Below, one piece after another: positions 6,289 to 16,685 of a stretch of 29,298 bases of DNA (position 1 is its first letter; every line of letters begins with the position of its first letter). This stretch comes from a virus. The stretch lies in IMG/VR virus record IMGVR_UViG_3300002231_000761, positions 9,547 through 38,844 of that record; one strand, written 5' to 3'. A program made the position numbers and the translations under genes. The notes under the pieces were generated by a model. The model ran no database searches and was not told where the DNA came from. It was given only the letters and a program-made list of their open reading frames with translations.

Positions 6289-9200
6289 AGCCATTTTACA
6301 TGCTGAAGTAGACTCTACCGGAGTAAAATCTGGTGTAGATACTGCCCAACGTGGCTTTAAAAAATTGGCTGATGTGGGTAAAAACGCTGCAGCAGGAGTT
6401 CAGAAAGGGTTTAAAGGAATTCTTAGCAGTGTTTTTTCCCTTAAAGGGGCTTTTGCAGGTTTAGGTCTAGGATTAATCGCTAAGTCCTTTCTCGATGCTG
6501 GAACACAAGCTGAAAAATTAAACGTTCGTTTACAAGTTTTACTCGGTTCTGCTGATGAAGGCGATCGTTTGTTTAAAAACATGTCGAACTTTGCTGCAAC
6601 AGTTCCTTTTCAGTTTAATGAAATTATGGAATCTGCTGCTACTTTAGCTACAGTAGTTTCTGGGGGCGTAGACGAAGTTACTAAATGGATGCCTTTTATA
6701 GCGGACTTAGCCGCTGCGACAGGAATAGGTATTCAGGACACTACAGTTCAGGTCATGAAAATGTTTGCTGCCGGTTCTGGCGCTGCTGATATGTTCAGAG
6801 AACGTGGTGTTTTAAATATGTTAGGCTTTAAACAAGGGGTCAAAGTAGCTGTTTCTGAAACAAAACAAATCATGTTAGATGCTTGGGAATCCTCAACTTC
6901 TAAGTTTAGAGGAGCTACTGACTTACTTGCGAACACTTGGGAAGGCACAATGTCAATGCTTTCTGATCAATGGTTCAAGTTCCGACAGTCAGTAATGGTT
7001 GATTCTGGGGTACTTGAATGGATGACCGCGTTTGTTTCAGTAGTTAAAGATGACCTCGGCAACGCTTTAAATGGCACACCAGAAACAGCAGCAAAGTTTG
7101 CTGAATTTATTATAACTGCAATGGAGAATGCTACTAGGGCAGTATCAGCTTTTATTAAAGGACTTAATGGGGTTGTAGTTGTCTTTAAAGCTTTAAACGT
7201 AATCGGGGCTGGTTTTAAAGATATTCTCGACGCTATTACTCTTGATGATATGATGGATGATGCTACTGAAGCCACTAGACAAGCTGCAGTAGCTTGGGAT
7301 CAATATCAATTAGCTGTCAAACAAAATCAACCAACAAGTGTCTTGACGGCTTTAAAAGGTGAATATACACGACTGGCTAATACTGCAGATAATGCTCTTG
7401 AAAGAGTGACGAATAGCCTTGACACTCAAAATAATTCAGTATCTAACTCTGAGAAAGCATATGATGAATTATTTAATTCAATAGATGCTTTTTCGAATAA
7501 TTTAGATTTTGAAGGATTCTTAGAACGAGTACGAAAGAAATTAAAGGAAACAACAGATGCAAAGGAAAAAGCGGCAGAAGCTACTAATAGTTTAACCAAG
7601 GCTACTGAAGATGGAATAGTTGTGGAGGAGCTTTCAGCTGAACAAATTAAAAAAATAAACAAAGAACTTGACGCTGAGGAAAAATTGTTACAAAAAAAGA
7701 AAGACACGTTAGAGTCTATCTTAACTAAATATGATCCATTATATGCTGCTGAGGTAAAACGTAAAAAAGCTTTAGAAGATCTCGCAATTGCCGAATCATT
7801 AGGGGTTGATTTGGGTGGCACTTATCAAACAGTTTTAGATGGTATTAATAAAGAATATAGAAAAAGTGTAGCTGCAGCAGATGCTGCGAAAAAAGGAACT
7901 AATGAATATGCTGAAGCCTTTAAAAACGTGGCTTCAGGCATTCAATCAGCATTTAATGATTTTTTCTACAATATATTTGATGAAGGTATAAGTTCATTTA
8001 AAAAACTGACGTCAAACATTGCAGATCTTTTCAAAAAAATGTTGGCTCAAATGGCTACTTTAGCGATAGCAAGACCCATTATTGTTCCAATGGTCACTGC
8101 TTTAGGCGGCGTACTCGGAATGTCTCAAAGTGTCCAAGGGGCTGTGCTGTCTCAATTAGGAGTAGGAGCAAGCTCTGGAGCTGGTGGTGCAATTGGCCTT
8201 GCGGGTCTTGCTGGACTGTTTACTGGAAACAGTATCGGATCTGCCTTTGCTGGATTACCTGGTTTTCTTGGAGGCAGTTCTGCAGCAAATCTCGGGCCAA
8301 CGTATGGCATATCTCAAGGCGGCCTCTTTGGTAACGCTGGTAGCGTAGCTAATTGGCAGTTTGGTGTAGCCGGCTTACTTGGAGGTCTTGGGGGCCAAGC
8401 TTTATTTGGTGGAAAAGGCGGAATTGGCGGAAGTATTGGTTCAATGATTGGTATGGCTACTCCATTGGGTCCAATCGGGGCAATTATCGGAGGTCTTTTA
8501 GGAGGAGCAATTGGCGGCCTCTTTGGTGGTTCAAAACCTAAAATTAGAGCTGGTGGCGCAACTACATTCGGTAATTTAAAGGACACTGAGTTCTTCGATT
8601 CATCATTAGGAGGCGTTTACGTAGGTAAAACTGGTGGTGGCTTAGACGAGCATAGAGGAGAGTTTGGTGATGCAATCGCAAAATTTGATGACGCTATTGC
8701 CAAGATGTTAGACGAGGATCAGCTGGGTAAAGTGTCAGATGCAGTAGCTAATTGGAATTTGCGTTTGAAAGGTGATGCTATTTCTATTGATGCTATGTTA
8801 GAAGGTCGGTTTTCAGCTATTTTAGGAACATTTAATTCAGAAATTAGAAATTTTGTCTCTGGAGAAAACGGCTTAGAGAATCAAGTTAACGCCCTACATT
8901 CAGCTTTAACAGCTGAAAAACTTTTATCAGATAACCCTGAGCTGTTCGGAGATCTTCTATTAAGCGATTTTTTGAGTGCTGCAAAACAATTTCAAAATGA
9001 AGAGGAAGATTTAACAGCCTCAATGATGCGTTTAGTAACAACGGTACAAGCTGTCACCACCCTTCAGAAAACTTTAAAAGATATTTCTAGCGGCAGTGTT
9101 CTTAACGATTTTGAAGAGGCATTAAGGCTGTCTCAGAGAAGTATGCATGAAGTTTTATCAGAAACTTCAAGCCAAATTAACGATTTTATCTCAAATTTCG

Positions 9201-9829
9201 ATGGCTCTGCAGAACAGCTTTCAACTGTTGTAACAGCAGTTCAGCAACGATACCAAATGGAACTTCAAATGTTAGGCCGAATTCGCCAGGTTTCTGAGCA
9301 AATTAATGGCCTTTACTCAGGCCTTGAGGACACTATTACGCGTCAGGTTATCGGAGATAAAGCGTATTATGATAAGACTATTTCTGAAGCTTATGCTCTT
9401 CAACAAACTTTATCCACAGAAACTGACCCAGAGAAAATCTTAGCTATTAGCAGTCAAATTGAACAACTTTTAAGTACGGCTTATGGTTTACAATCTTCAG
9501 AAGATAAGATAACAAGTGGTCCCGGTTTCTTGGCATTTATTCAAGAGACTAAGGATCTTGCTAACAGACAATTGGAAGTAGCTAAAACAATGATCGAGGA
9601 TCAAATCAACTCAGATCAAATTGCTCTTGAAGATTTTGTTAGTCGATTAGAAGACCCTCTTACAATGGTGACTGGCTTCTTAAAGGAAATTGACGACACT
9701 GTGAGAGGCATTGCTGATAATAATAATGGGTCCCCTACTAATCCAGATCCAGGTGGAGACGGTGTTGGCCCATTAAACCCATTTGATCAATGGAATAAGT
9801 ATTTTGAAGAATGGCGAAAAAGCGAGTAA
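6275..9829 (+). CDS. tape measure protein
   Basis: 1,184 residues as read. It sets tail length and is ejected with the DNA. The N-terminal LDAGTQAEKLNVRLQVLLGS through VPFQFNEIMESAATLATVV section is typical of tape measures. A hydrophobic segment lies near residues 45-75 and a long coiled-coil region spans about 330-540. A Gly/Ala/Leu-rich membrane-active stretch covers about 600-755, and a helical C-terminal part follows. The printed stop at 9827-9829 is probably premature: coding continues to 9987 after two +1 shifts (A5 at 9817-9821, T5 at 9888-9892), after which the true stop overlaps the next ATG. The full protein would be about 1,236 residues. Confidence 0.9.
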   Translation: MDLGKAILHAEVDSTGVKSGVDTAQRGFKKLADVGKNAAAGVQKGFKGILSSVFSLKGAFAGLGLGLIAKSFLDAGTQAEKLNVRLQVLLGSADEGDRLFKNMSNFAATVPFQFNEIMESAATLATVVSGGVDEVTKWMPFIADLAAATGIGIQDTTVQVMKMFAAGSGAADMFRERGVLNMLGFKQGVKVAVSETKQIMLDAWESSTSKFRGATDLLANTWEGTMSMLSDQWFKFRQSVMVDSGVLEWMTAFVSVVKDDLGNALNGTPETAAKFAEFIITAMENATRAVSAFIKGLNGVVVVFKALNVIGAGFKDILDAITLDDMMDDATEATRQAAVAWDQYQLAVKQNQPTSVLTALKGEYTRLANTADNALERVTNSLDTQNNSVSNSEKAYDELFNSIDAFSNNLDFEGFLERVRKKLKETTDAKEKAAEATNSLTKATEDGIVVEELSAEQIKKINKELDAEEKLLQKKKDTLESILTKYDPLYAAEVKRKKALEDLAIAESLGVDLGGTYQTVLDGINKEYRKSVAAADAAKKGTNEYAEAFKNVASGIQSAFNDFFYNIFDEGISSFKKLTSNIADLFKKMLAQMATLAIARPIIVPMVTALGGVLGMSQSVQGAVLSQLGVGASSGAGGAIGLAGLAGLFTGNSIGSAFAGLPGFLGGSSAANLGPTYGISQGGLFGNAGSVANWQFGVAGLLGGLGGQALFGGKGGIGGSIGSMIGMATPLGPIGAIIGGLLGGAIGGLFGGSKPKIRAGGATTFGNLKDTEFFDSSLGGVYVGKTGGGLDEHRGEFGDAIAKFDDAIAKMLDEDQLGKVSDAVANWNLRLKGDAISIDAMLEGRFSAILGTFNSEIRNFVSGENGLENQVNALHSALTAEKLLSDNPELFGDLLLSDFLSAAKQFQNEEEDLTASMMRLVTTVQAVTTLQKTLKDISSGSVLNDFEEALRLSQRSMHEVLSETSSQINDFISNFDGSAEQLSTVVTAVQQRYQMELQMLGRIRQVSEQINGLYSGLEDTITRQVIGDKAYYDKTISEAYALQQTLSTETDPEKILAISSQIEQLLSTAYGLQSSEDKITSGPGFLAFIQETKDLANRQLEVAKTMIEDQINSDQIALEDFVSRLEDPLTMVTGFLKEIDDTVRGIADNNNGSPTNPDPGGDGVGPLNPFDQWNKYFEEWRKSE

Positions 9830-9987
9830 ATCAAATACAGATCGCCAAATAATAGCTATTGACAATCTTGTAGCAGCCTCAACTGGCTTTTTCAACTGGA
9901 GTTAATAATTTCAACACAGGAGTAACTACTTTCGGAGAAACAGAATTTCAGTTTACAATGACTAGTGATTTTGAGGTTTCTCCATGA
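9822..9987 (+). other. displaced C-terminal end of the tape measure protein
   Basis: Frame 9822-9905 reads ASKSNTDRQIIAIDNLVAAS and ends at TAA 9903. From 9892 the third frame reads STGVNNFNTGVTTFGE onwards to TGA 9985-9987. Removing one A from the run at 9817-9821 and one T from 9888-9892 joins both to the tape measure. The repaired stop overlaps ATG 9984 as ATGA. Neither segment has its own start and ribosome site. Confidence 0.7.
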
Positions 9988-10505
9988 GTATTCCGTTAAC
10001 AGCCGCTCAAATTACTAATTTAGCAGCCGATGTTCGTAAGCCTCGGCAAATGGTAAAAATTATACTCGGAGCTCAGACCCTTCGCTTAACTACAGGAAAA
10101 GATACCACTTGGAATGGGAATAGTTACGTTAAATCAGGGCTTAAGGTAAGTTCTGTGACTACGGGCGAAGGGGGTATAAAGTCTTGTAGAGTAAGTATTA
10201 TTAACGAACAACAAACTTATTCTGATCTAGCTATTACTACTGGCTTTGTTTTCAGAGAAATAAAATACTGGAAAGTTTACGGCTCAGAACCTTTTGCTGT
10301 AGCAGATCCTATTCTTGAGTTTACTGGTGAAATTGTGGCGATACCTGAAATGGGTAAGATAATTTCTTTTGACTGCATGACAAAAAATGCTGTGTCACGT
10401 AGGGTTTCAGATGTGGTTCTAGGGCCACCTAACATTCACCACTTACCCTACAATGGTCAAAAAATCACTATCGGCAATGAAGTATATACAGTGGGTATTT
10501 CTTAA
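9984..10505 (+). CDS. tail tip protein (minor tail L-like position)
   Basis: 173 residues, beta-rich: VRKPRQMVKIILGAQTLRLTTG, TTWNGNSYVKSGLKVSSVTTGEGGIKSCRVSIIN, and FTGEIVAIPEMGKIISFDCM. The pattern of a beta domain that builds the distal tail (DUF2163 or minor tail protein L-like) is clear, but the exact family is not certain. It follows the tape measure and precedes the J-like protein, as in other siphovirus tips. The TAATG junction couples it to the next gene. Confidence 0.6.
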   Translation: MSIPLTAAQITNLAADVRKPRQMVKIILGAQTLRLTTGKDTTWNGNSYVKSGLKVSSVTTGEGGIKSCRVSIINEQQTYSDLAITTGFVFREIKYWKVYGSEPFAVADPILEFTGEIVAIPEMGKIISFDCMTKNAVSRRVSDVVLGPPNIHHLPYNGQKITIGNEVYTVGIS

Positions 10506-10858
10506 TGGCTACTTTTGACTCAACTATTCCCATTGGCTATAGCACTCAATTGCCAATATTTTCAGCAAAAAGTGCTATTATATTCGAAGATAATTCACAT
10601 ATTGTTCATTCGCTATCTGACAATGATACGGTTAAAGAAGGATCTATCGTTTGTGTTCTATTGACTGAGGCTCAAAAAGACACGGTCATTGCTTTTTATA
10701 ATACGAATAAAGATCTTGTGTGGCAATTTGTAAACCCTCATGATGGCCTTACATATAATTTGGAATTTATAGACCCTATTCCAACTCCAGTAATTGATAA
10801 AGAATATACACCAGTTCGTTATACTATTACTTTAACAGTAGTCGGAGATCGAGCCTAA
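10505..10858 (+). CDS. small tail tip protein
   Basis: 117 residues of mixed beta structure with AQKDTVIAFYNTNKDLVWQFVNPHDGLTYNLEFID. Similar short proteins lie between L-like and J-like genes, where they complete the distal tail ring. The start overlaps the previous stop by one base (TAATG) and the end does the same with the next gene. No motif gives a closer call. Confidence 0.6.
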   Translation: MATFDSTIPIGYSTQLPIFSAKSAIIFEDNSHIVHSLSDNDTVKEGSIVCVLLTEAQKDTVIAFYNTNKDLVWQFVNPHDGLTYNLEFIDPIPTPVIDKEYTPVRYTITLTVVGDRA

Positions 10859-13500
10859 TGGTTTCTCAAGCTGTAAAAGAAAAACCAGTTATCGGCCCTG
10901 TAACTCCGTCACCAGGTCCAACTGTTAAATTTGTGTCATTTCACTTTAATTTTACCTTAAGAAGTACTAGTCCTAAAAGCTCAACCATTAATCAAACATC
11001 ATATCCTTTAAGTGAAAGAGTTTTAACAGCTTCTCCGACTAAAACTCGCGTGCCTTTAGTTTTCGGAGAAGACACATTAGGCCCTATTCTTACCTTAGCT
11101 CAAGTAGTCGGTAATTATTTGTATTTAAGGCTTGTTTGGGCCATTGGAGAATGTGAAGAAGTTACTGCTGTTACATTAGAAGATGGATCAATTCCACCTT
11201 CAACAACCTTTACACATTATTTAGGGTCTCCTAGCGATTCTATAGACCCCACACTTTCAGCCGTTATTACAGATTATAATGATGATATGAGTATTTCGTA
11301 TAATGGCAATACTCTTCATTTATGCTATTCTGTCGTAAAAACTAAAATAAACACTCTTGAATCTTTTCCACGGTTTATTTGCAAGTTAAAAGGCTTGAAA
11401 ATCAGGGATCCTCGTGCTAGCACTTCCTACACAACAACTGCTGGTCTCATTCTCGGACATTTAATCGAGAATAATATTTATGGTCTAGGAGCCTCTGTGG
11501 ATGACACTTCCTTAGGAGCACTGGCTACTTGGAATGAAGAAATTCTTGATGATGGGGCAGGGTACACAGAGCCTCGAGCCGCTATAGGACTAACAATTAA
11601 AGATCGTAGAAGTGTTTTTAAATATATAGAAACTCTTAGGGGATATGCTCATTGTGGTTTAGTTAATCGTGGCGGCGTTTACTACTTCATTCAAAATAAA
11701 GCCTCAGCTGCTGCTTTTTCTATTACTAAAGCTGATATTATTAAAAACACGTTTCAATTATCAATGCGAGATCTTAGAAACGTGCCAAATGTTGTTAGAG
11801 TTTATTACACTGATATTTCAAACTCAGTTTGGCGTGAAAATTTTGTTGAAGTTGAGACACCTGGGGTCACTGCTGGAACAGAAATAAAAAACGAAGCTGA
11901 ATATACTTTAAACGGTTTTCAAACAAAAACAGCCGCTCTTAGGTTTGCTTATGAAAAAATTAACGAAAAACTAAAAACTTTTACTGCCCAGTTTCAAACT
12001 ACCGAGGCATTTTATGATCAAGAGGAAGGAGTTAATTTCAACTTAAGTCACCCTAATTTAGGTTCCTCTTCACAAAAAGTTAAGTTACTCACGAAAAAAG
12101 AAATTAAAATAGGTGTCCTTGAGGTAGTGGTAGAAAAGGAGGATGATGCTTATTATTCAGATGAGATTGCTGATAATGTTCAAGATAGTAAACCTACTAC
12201 AGCAGTTGATCCTTTTGCTGTACCTACAATTAGTGGCCTTACTTTAACGGTTGAAACTCCTCAGTATCAAACTTCTATTTATTTTAGTAGAATTCGAGCA
12301 ACCTGGAACCCTATAACTTATCCATATCGATTTTCATATAAAGTAGTTTTAAAGGAAGGTTCTTCTATAGTCGATACTAGATTGGTGTCAGGAGAGGAAG
12401 TAACATTTCCTGTTGTTAAAGAAAATACTCTTTATACAGTAGAAGTTTTAGTTATTGGTTTTGGCGGAAAAGAGGGTTCTGTTGCCTTTACTACAATTAC
12501 TCCTACAGGTAAGGATTTTCCGCCATCTGATGTTCCAAATTTTATAGGCTATCATTTTGACGGTGATGTATTCTTAAATTGGGGTCAAGCTGCTGACAAT
12601 ACAGAAGTATGGTATTATCAAATACAGTATGGTCCCGCAAGTTTTGCTTGGGATGACGTAAATTCAAAAATGGTTATCCCAAGATATGATGGGAACCAGT
12701 TTACAGCGAAAGCAATTCCTCCGGGAACATGGGACTTTTTAATTAAAGCGTTTGATAATGCTGAAAATCAATCTACAAACGCAGTTAGAGTTTCAGGAAT
12801 AGTAGTTTCAACTTCATCTGGCTCATATCTTTTAGCAGATTCTGATTTAGATAGAGTTTCTTCCCAAAACATGGCCCTCATATCTCTTGATTGGGCCACT
12901 AAATTGGGTGGGTCTTGGAACTCTACTTTTCCACTCGCCTGGAATGCTAATTATACTGCTTCATTTTTATCTTATGGCGCTGGCTTAACTCCTTATGAGT
13001 TCATTACAGAATCTTACGATGTAGGATTAATTTTAACGGCAACTTGGCAAATTGTTAGTTTCTTAGAAGTAGCTGCCGGGTCACCTACAATCACAATTCA
13101 ATTAAGCGATGATGATGCCACGTGGACAGATTATGATGATGTTCTTTCAGTAATAGCTACAGGACGCTACATTAGAGTTAAAGTCACTGGCGGAACATCA
13201 GATCGTTTTATAATTCGACCTGTATTTTTTCATTTTGTTACAAATGTTGTGACTATAGATGAATCTTTTTCTGGCACAACAAATGCTAGTGGTCTCGCCG
13301 ACTTTAATCTAGCTTCAAATGCCACCGCATTTGAATCACTTTTAGCTCAAAACAATGATTTAACAGTTTCTGCCGAACTTAGAATTGCTCCGAATGGTTC
13401 AGCACCATATACTTCAGTAAGAGTTAAAGCTGTCGATCCCTCAGATGGCACAACTCCTGTAACTTCTTTATCTATCTCAGCAAGGGTACGATACATATGA
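10858..13500 (+). CDS. tail tip/host-specificity protein, J-like with fibronectin III-like domains
   Basis: 880 residues. The N-terminal half has PTKTRVPLVFGEDTLGPIL, LGHLIENNIYGLGASVD and KDRRSVFKYIETLRGYAHCGLV, as in the tail tip attachment family. Residues about 445-650 look like two fibronectin type III-like domains (ATWNPITYPYRFSYKVVLKEG; VFLNWGQAADNTEVWYYQIQYG). The C-terminal 200 residues are beta-rich and may hold the receptor-facing part. It closes the tail tip and likely contacts the host surface. Start TAATG 10858; the end overlaps the fibre gene as ATGA. Confidence 0.75.
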   Translation: MVSQAVKEKPVIGPVTPSPGPTVKFVSFHFNFTLRSTSPKSSTINQTSYPLSERVLTASPTKTRVPLVFGEDTLGPILTLAQVVGNYLYLRLVWAIGECEEVTAVTLEDGSIPPSTTFTHYLGSPSDSIDPTLSAVITDYNDDMSISYNGNTLHLCYSVVKTKINTLESFPRFICKLKGLKIRDPRASTSYTTTAGLILGHLIENNIYGLGASVDDTSLGALATWNEEILDDGAGYTEPRAAIGLTIKDRRSVFKYIETLRGYAHCGLVNRGGVYYFIQNKASAAAFSITKADIIKNTFQLSMRDLRNVPNVVRVYYTDISNSVWRENFVEVETPGVTAGTEIKNEAEYTLNGFQTKTAALRFAYEKINEKLKTFTAQFQTTEAFYDQEEGVNFNLSHPNLGSSSQKVKLLTKKEIKIGVLEVVVEKEDDAYYSDEIADNVQDSKPTTAVDPFAVPTISGLTLTVETPQYQTSIYFSRIRATWNPITYPYRFSYKVVLKEGSSIVDTRLVSGEEVTFPVVKENTLYTVEVLVIGFGGKEGSVAFTTITPTGKDFPPSDVPNFIGYHFDGDVFLNWGQAADNTEVWYYQIQYGPASFAWDDVNSKMVIPRYDGNQFTAKAIPPGTWDFLIKAFDNAENQSTNAVRVSGIVVSTSSGSYLLADSDLDRVSSQNMALISLDWATKLGGSWNSTFPLAWNANYTASFLSYGAGLTPYEFITESYDVGLILTATWQIVSFLEVAAGSPTITIQLSDDDATWTDYDDVLSVIATGRYIRVKVTGGTSDRFIIRPVFFHFVTNVVTIDESFSGTTNASGLADFNLASNATAFESLLAQNNDLTVSAELRIAPNGSAPYTSVRVKAVDPSDGTTPVTSLSISARVRYI

Positions 13501-15095
13501 GTACAACAACAATTGATTATACCACGATTGATGGCCTTGATGATGGCGTCACTGTTTTAGCTGCAATTAAGGCAAATATCCAAGCAGCCGAAACTGATAT
13601 GGCTTTACGTCCAACTTATGCCGAAAATGCTGTAATTACAGGGGACTGGCAATTTAATAATACTGAAACAATCTTCGGGGATATTTCAGCTGCTTCTACA
13701 ACCGACGACGTCACTATTAGATACGGTCAATCTACTTGGTTAGGTATTGAAGGAGCCGGAAATTCAGCAAATAGTTCTGTAGGTATAAATTTTAGACAAA
13801 GAATTATTAGTGGCGCCGAGACTTTAGCTGGGCGTATTACTAGTCAAAGATCAGGATCTGCAGATGATTTTGATTTGGTATTACAGTCAGCAAACAGTGG
13901 GGTGCTTCAAGATGGCATTTTTATCGAATCAGGAAGTGGTAAAGTAGGTATTAACAACCAAACACCCACTGAATTATTACATGTACGTCATTCAAGTACT
14001 GTTGCAGCTATTAAAGTTGAATCTGTGACAAATCAAGCTCGATTAAAATTAATGAGAGCGGCTCTTGAATCTACAATATATCAAGATAGTAATGGTTTAG
14101 CTTTTGATGCTGGCGGTAATCAAACTTTTCATACTTCATCTACAGAGAGGATAAGAATACTTACTGATGGAAAAATTGGTATTGGAACTACTATCCCCAC
14201 TGAGGACCTACATGTAAAAGCTTCACATTCTCGAATTGCTGTTCAAGTTAATGATGATGCTGAATGGGCAGGGGTGGCCTTTCATAATGCAGCTAATGTA
14301 ATGAAAGGAAATATCATATATACTCCAAGTCTTGATTTGATGATTTTTTATACTGCTGGTTCTAGCCAAATGAGGCTTAGCTCTGCTGGGAACTTAGGGT
14401 TGGGCTCAAGTACTTCTTATAAACTTGATGTTACTGGGACTACTCGTTTTACCGGTAATTCAATACTTGCTACAATTACTGCAGGTGTTTGGAATGGAAC
14501 TGCCATTGATCAAGCATATTTAGTTGGACAGTCGGGCATTAATACAGGAGATGAAGTAGACGCCTCAACAGTTGCCAAGGGAATTATTGAATTAGCAACT
14601 GCCACTGAAGTAAATGCAGGCTCCGACAACGTTAGAGCTGTTGTTCCATCTACTTTAAACCTTTGGAATGGTTCAGCTACAGCAATGTCTTGGTTGAATA
14701 CCACAGTTTCAACCTCAAAAACAACTGGTGGCGCTGTGTTTAGCGGTGGTATTGGTGTTGCTGGTGATATAAACGCTGGCGGAGATATTACGGCATATGC
14801 TACTTCTGATTGGCGGCTGAAAAAGAATATTCAGAGATTAATAAATCCATCAGTTAAACTTAGAGCCTTAAACGGATATAAATTTAAATTCATAGAAGGT
14901 CATGATGAAGGACCGAAATCTGGATTACAATATGGGTTGATTGCACAAGAAGTTCAAAAAATTATGCCTGAGCTGATTAGCCACAACGAGGCTGGTGAGC
15001 TCTCCATTAAGGTTGGTGGTTATGAATTGATTGCCCTCTTAGTAGAAGGTTGGAAAGAACTTGATCGAAGATTAACTAGCCTGGAGAAAATATAA
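13497..15095 (+). CDS. tail fibre/spike with C-terminal S74 self-cleaving chaperone
   Basis: 532 residues. The long middle part is beta-repetitive with SGSGKVGINNQTPTELLHV and LTDGKIGIGTTIPTEDLHV repeats and GVWNGTAIDQAYLVGQSGIN, all typical of trimeric fibres. The last 96 residues match an S74 intramolecular chaperone: SDWRLKKNIQRL, YGLIAQEVQKIMPELI and the final helix KELDRRLTSLEKI. The catalytic Ser/Lys pair would be S437 and K442 or K443, with self-cleavage just before S437. After trimerisation the chaperone is cut off. Start ATG 13497 overlaps the J-like gene. Confidence 0.85.
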   Translation: MSTTTIDYTTIDGLDDGVTVLAAIKANIQAAETDMALRPTYAENAVITGDWQFNNTETIFGDISAASTTDDVTIRYGQSTWLGIEGAGNSANSSVGINFRQRIISGAETLAGRITSQRSGSADDFDLVLQSANSGVLQDGIFIESGSGKVGINNQTPTELLHVRHSSTVAAIKVESVTNQARLKLMRAALESTIYQDSNGLAFDAGGNQTFHTSSTERIRILTDGKIGIGTTIPTEDLHVKASHSRIAVQVNDDAEWAGVAFHNAANVMKGNIIYTPSLDLMIFYTAGSSQMRLSSAGNLGLGSSTSYKLDVTGTTRFTGNSILATITAGVWNGTAIDQAYLVGQSGINTGDEVDASTVAKGIIELATATEVNAGSDNVRAVVPSTLNLWNGSATAMSWLNTTVSTSKTTGGAVFSGGIGVAGDINAGGDITAYATSDWRLKKNIQRLINPSVKLRALNGYKFKFIEGHDEGPKSGLQYGLIAQEVQKIMPELISHNEAGELSIKVGGYELIALLVEGWKELDRRLTSLEKI

Positions 15096-15653
15096 TGGTC
15101 ATGGCCGCTTCAGGAGCAATCTCATGTTCAGATATTCAAACGGAACATGGCGGAATTAACCCAGTTTCTTTATCTGAGTATTATGGCTCTGATGATTATT
15201 ATTTGCCGCAGTCGGGCATTATTGCAATGAGCGACTTTTTACAATTCAACTCCTGAAACAGTGGCTTGGACGACTGCGGCATTTTCAACTTCTCAAGCAG
15301 ATGATCCAAGGCCGCTGGCAGGAATTGTATTAAATTCTGACGGCGGATTATATGAATATTTATCAGGTGTAGAGACTTATGCAGGTCAAAATTGGTGTTC
15401 CACATATTCAAGCCCACGAAGCTCGCTATATGAGTGTAAATGGGTCGGAATTTCAGGCTCTACTACAAATTGGTCAGCACCGACAGAAAATGCTTGGCAA
15501 CTACTATCAAGCAGCCAAATATTCAAATATGTAGCAAGTCCACCTTGGGATAGCACTAGGGTTATTGATGTCTATGTTAGAGCTTTGAATCAAACAGATA
15601 CCCAAGTAATTAAACGAGTCACAATATCCTCAGCGCTAGGATCTCCACTTTAA
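15095..15653 (+). CDS. tail-associated protein, frame broken by +1 in a T5 run
   Basis: From ATG 15095 (TAATG overlap, GGAG at 15083-15086) the first part reads MVMAASGAISCSDIQTEHGG, then PVSLSEYYG and GIIAMSDF, a common N-terminus of phage tail proteins. It then stops at 15254-15256. Removing one T from the run at 15236-15240 continues as YNSTPETVAWTTAAFS and on to TAA 15651-15653, about 185 residues in total. The downstream part alone would need GTG 15261 with no ribosome site. It probably decorates the fibre or tip. The T5 insertion is either a sequencing error or a +1 slip on TTT-T. Confidence 0.7.
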
Positions 15654-15671
15654 ATTTAAAGGAAACTTAAA

Positions 15672-16379
15672 ATGTTGAAAACTAGAAAGAAATATCAAAT
15701 TATAGAAGACCGTATTGAGGTTCTTGAAGAAACTATTGTAATAGAAGATAATGAGATCGTTCATACTTTTGTAACGCCTTTAGGCGTAATTGAGCCTGAT
15801 GATGATTCTGATACTTCAAATCGATTTAAGCGATTTAAAGACGCTGTGTACGTCCCCACGTTTGTTGAGGCCTTTAAGTCCGAAAAAGCTTTAAAAAAAT
15901 CTCAGCAAGAAATAACAGATTCTGAAACTAATATTTCTGAGCTTCAGAAAATTGAACATACCTTAGATAAAGAAGTCATTGATCTAAAATCTAAATTAAA
16001 GAAAACGAAGTCACCTCTCTCAAAAATCAAAAAGGCTTTAGAAAAGGAAAAAGTAATTTTAGATAAAGCAAAGAAAGCATTATCTAAAGAACAAGGAAAA
16101 AGTAATTCAGACGCGGATAAAGTAATTTCTTTAATGGAAGCCCTTAGAACAGCTGAAAATGCTGTGGATTCCACTAAAAAAGAACTTACAGATACTGAGG
16201 CTAGTGTGCATGATCATGAAATTGATCTGGCCGCCGCTGAGGTTCTTCTCGAAAAAGCAAAAAAAGACCATGAAGAAAAAACTAATAAACTCAATGAAAT
16301 AAAGAATCAAGAAAAAATTCTAAAAGAAAAAGCTATTAAAGCAAAAAAAGACCATGAAACATTTTTAGACAATGAATAA
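15672..16379 (+). CDS. long coiled-coil tail-region protein
   Basis: 235 residues. A short N-terminal beta part (residues 1-70) precedes about 160 residues of Lys/Glu/Ala/Leu heptads, which predict a long parallel coiled coil. There is no signal peptide and no cleft of known enzymes. It lies between tail and lysis genes and may link fibre parts or act as a trimer stalk. ATG 15672 follows AAGGAAAC (15659-15666). Confidence 0.7.
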   Translation: MLKTRKKYQIIEDRIEVLEETIVIEDNEIVHTFVTPLGVIEPDDDSDTSNRFKRFKDAVYVPTFVEAFKSEKALKKSQQEITDSETNISELQKIEHTLDKEVIDLKSKLKKTKSPLSKIKKALEKEKVILDKAKKALSKEQGKSNSDADKVISLMEALRTAENAVDSTKKELTDTEASVHDHEIDLAAAEVLLEKAKKDHEEKTNKLNEIKNQEKILKEKAIKAKKDHETFLDNE

Positions 16380-16390
16380 AGGAGTTAAAC

Positions 16391-16681
16391 ATGAACGCTG
16401 CCCAAAAAATAAATAAGTTATTTGATTTAATTTTCGATGAAAAAGTGGATAAAGAATTTGGTTTAAAGTCTGCTGTAACTAGTTTACTCGGAGAAAACTA
16501 CACTAAAGAGGCTGTGAATGCTTTAAGTGTTGAACAAAGGTCCGAAGCTGTTCTTAATTTTCTCCAAACAGCTTTATTAAATCAAATAAGACGTGGGGGC
16601 CAAATGGCCACACAGTTTTCTTTAAAAGAAAAAGTAATTGCCGGCGGTGAGTTTGCTATAAACCAATTTAAGAAGGAATAA
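16391..16681 (+). CDS. small hypothetical protein before the lysis genes
   Basis: 96 residues, helical, with FDLIFDEKVDKEFGLKSAVTSLLG and EQRSEAVLNFLQTALLNQIRRGG. No transmembrane stretch or known motif is visible. A strong ribosome site (AAAGGAG, 16378-16384) precedes ATG 16391. It sits in the late operon just before the holin candidate, so a lysis-regulating or virion role is possible but unproven. Confidence 0.6.
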   Translation: MNAAQKINKLFDLIFDEKVDKEFGLKSAVTSLLGENYTKEAVNALSVEQRSEAVLNFLQTALLNQIRRGGQMATQFSLKEKVIAGGEFAINQFKKE

Positions 16682-16685
16682 AAAG

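Noticed and set aside
8314-8586. Pro-rich minus-strand ORF within the tape measure gene
   Set aside because: It is the antisense image of the Gly-rich membrane-active region and has no start signals.
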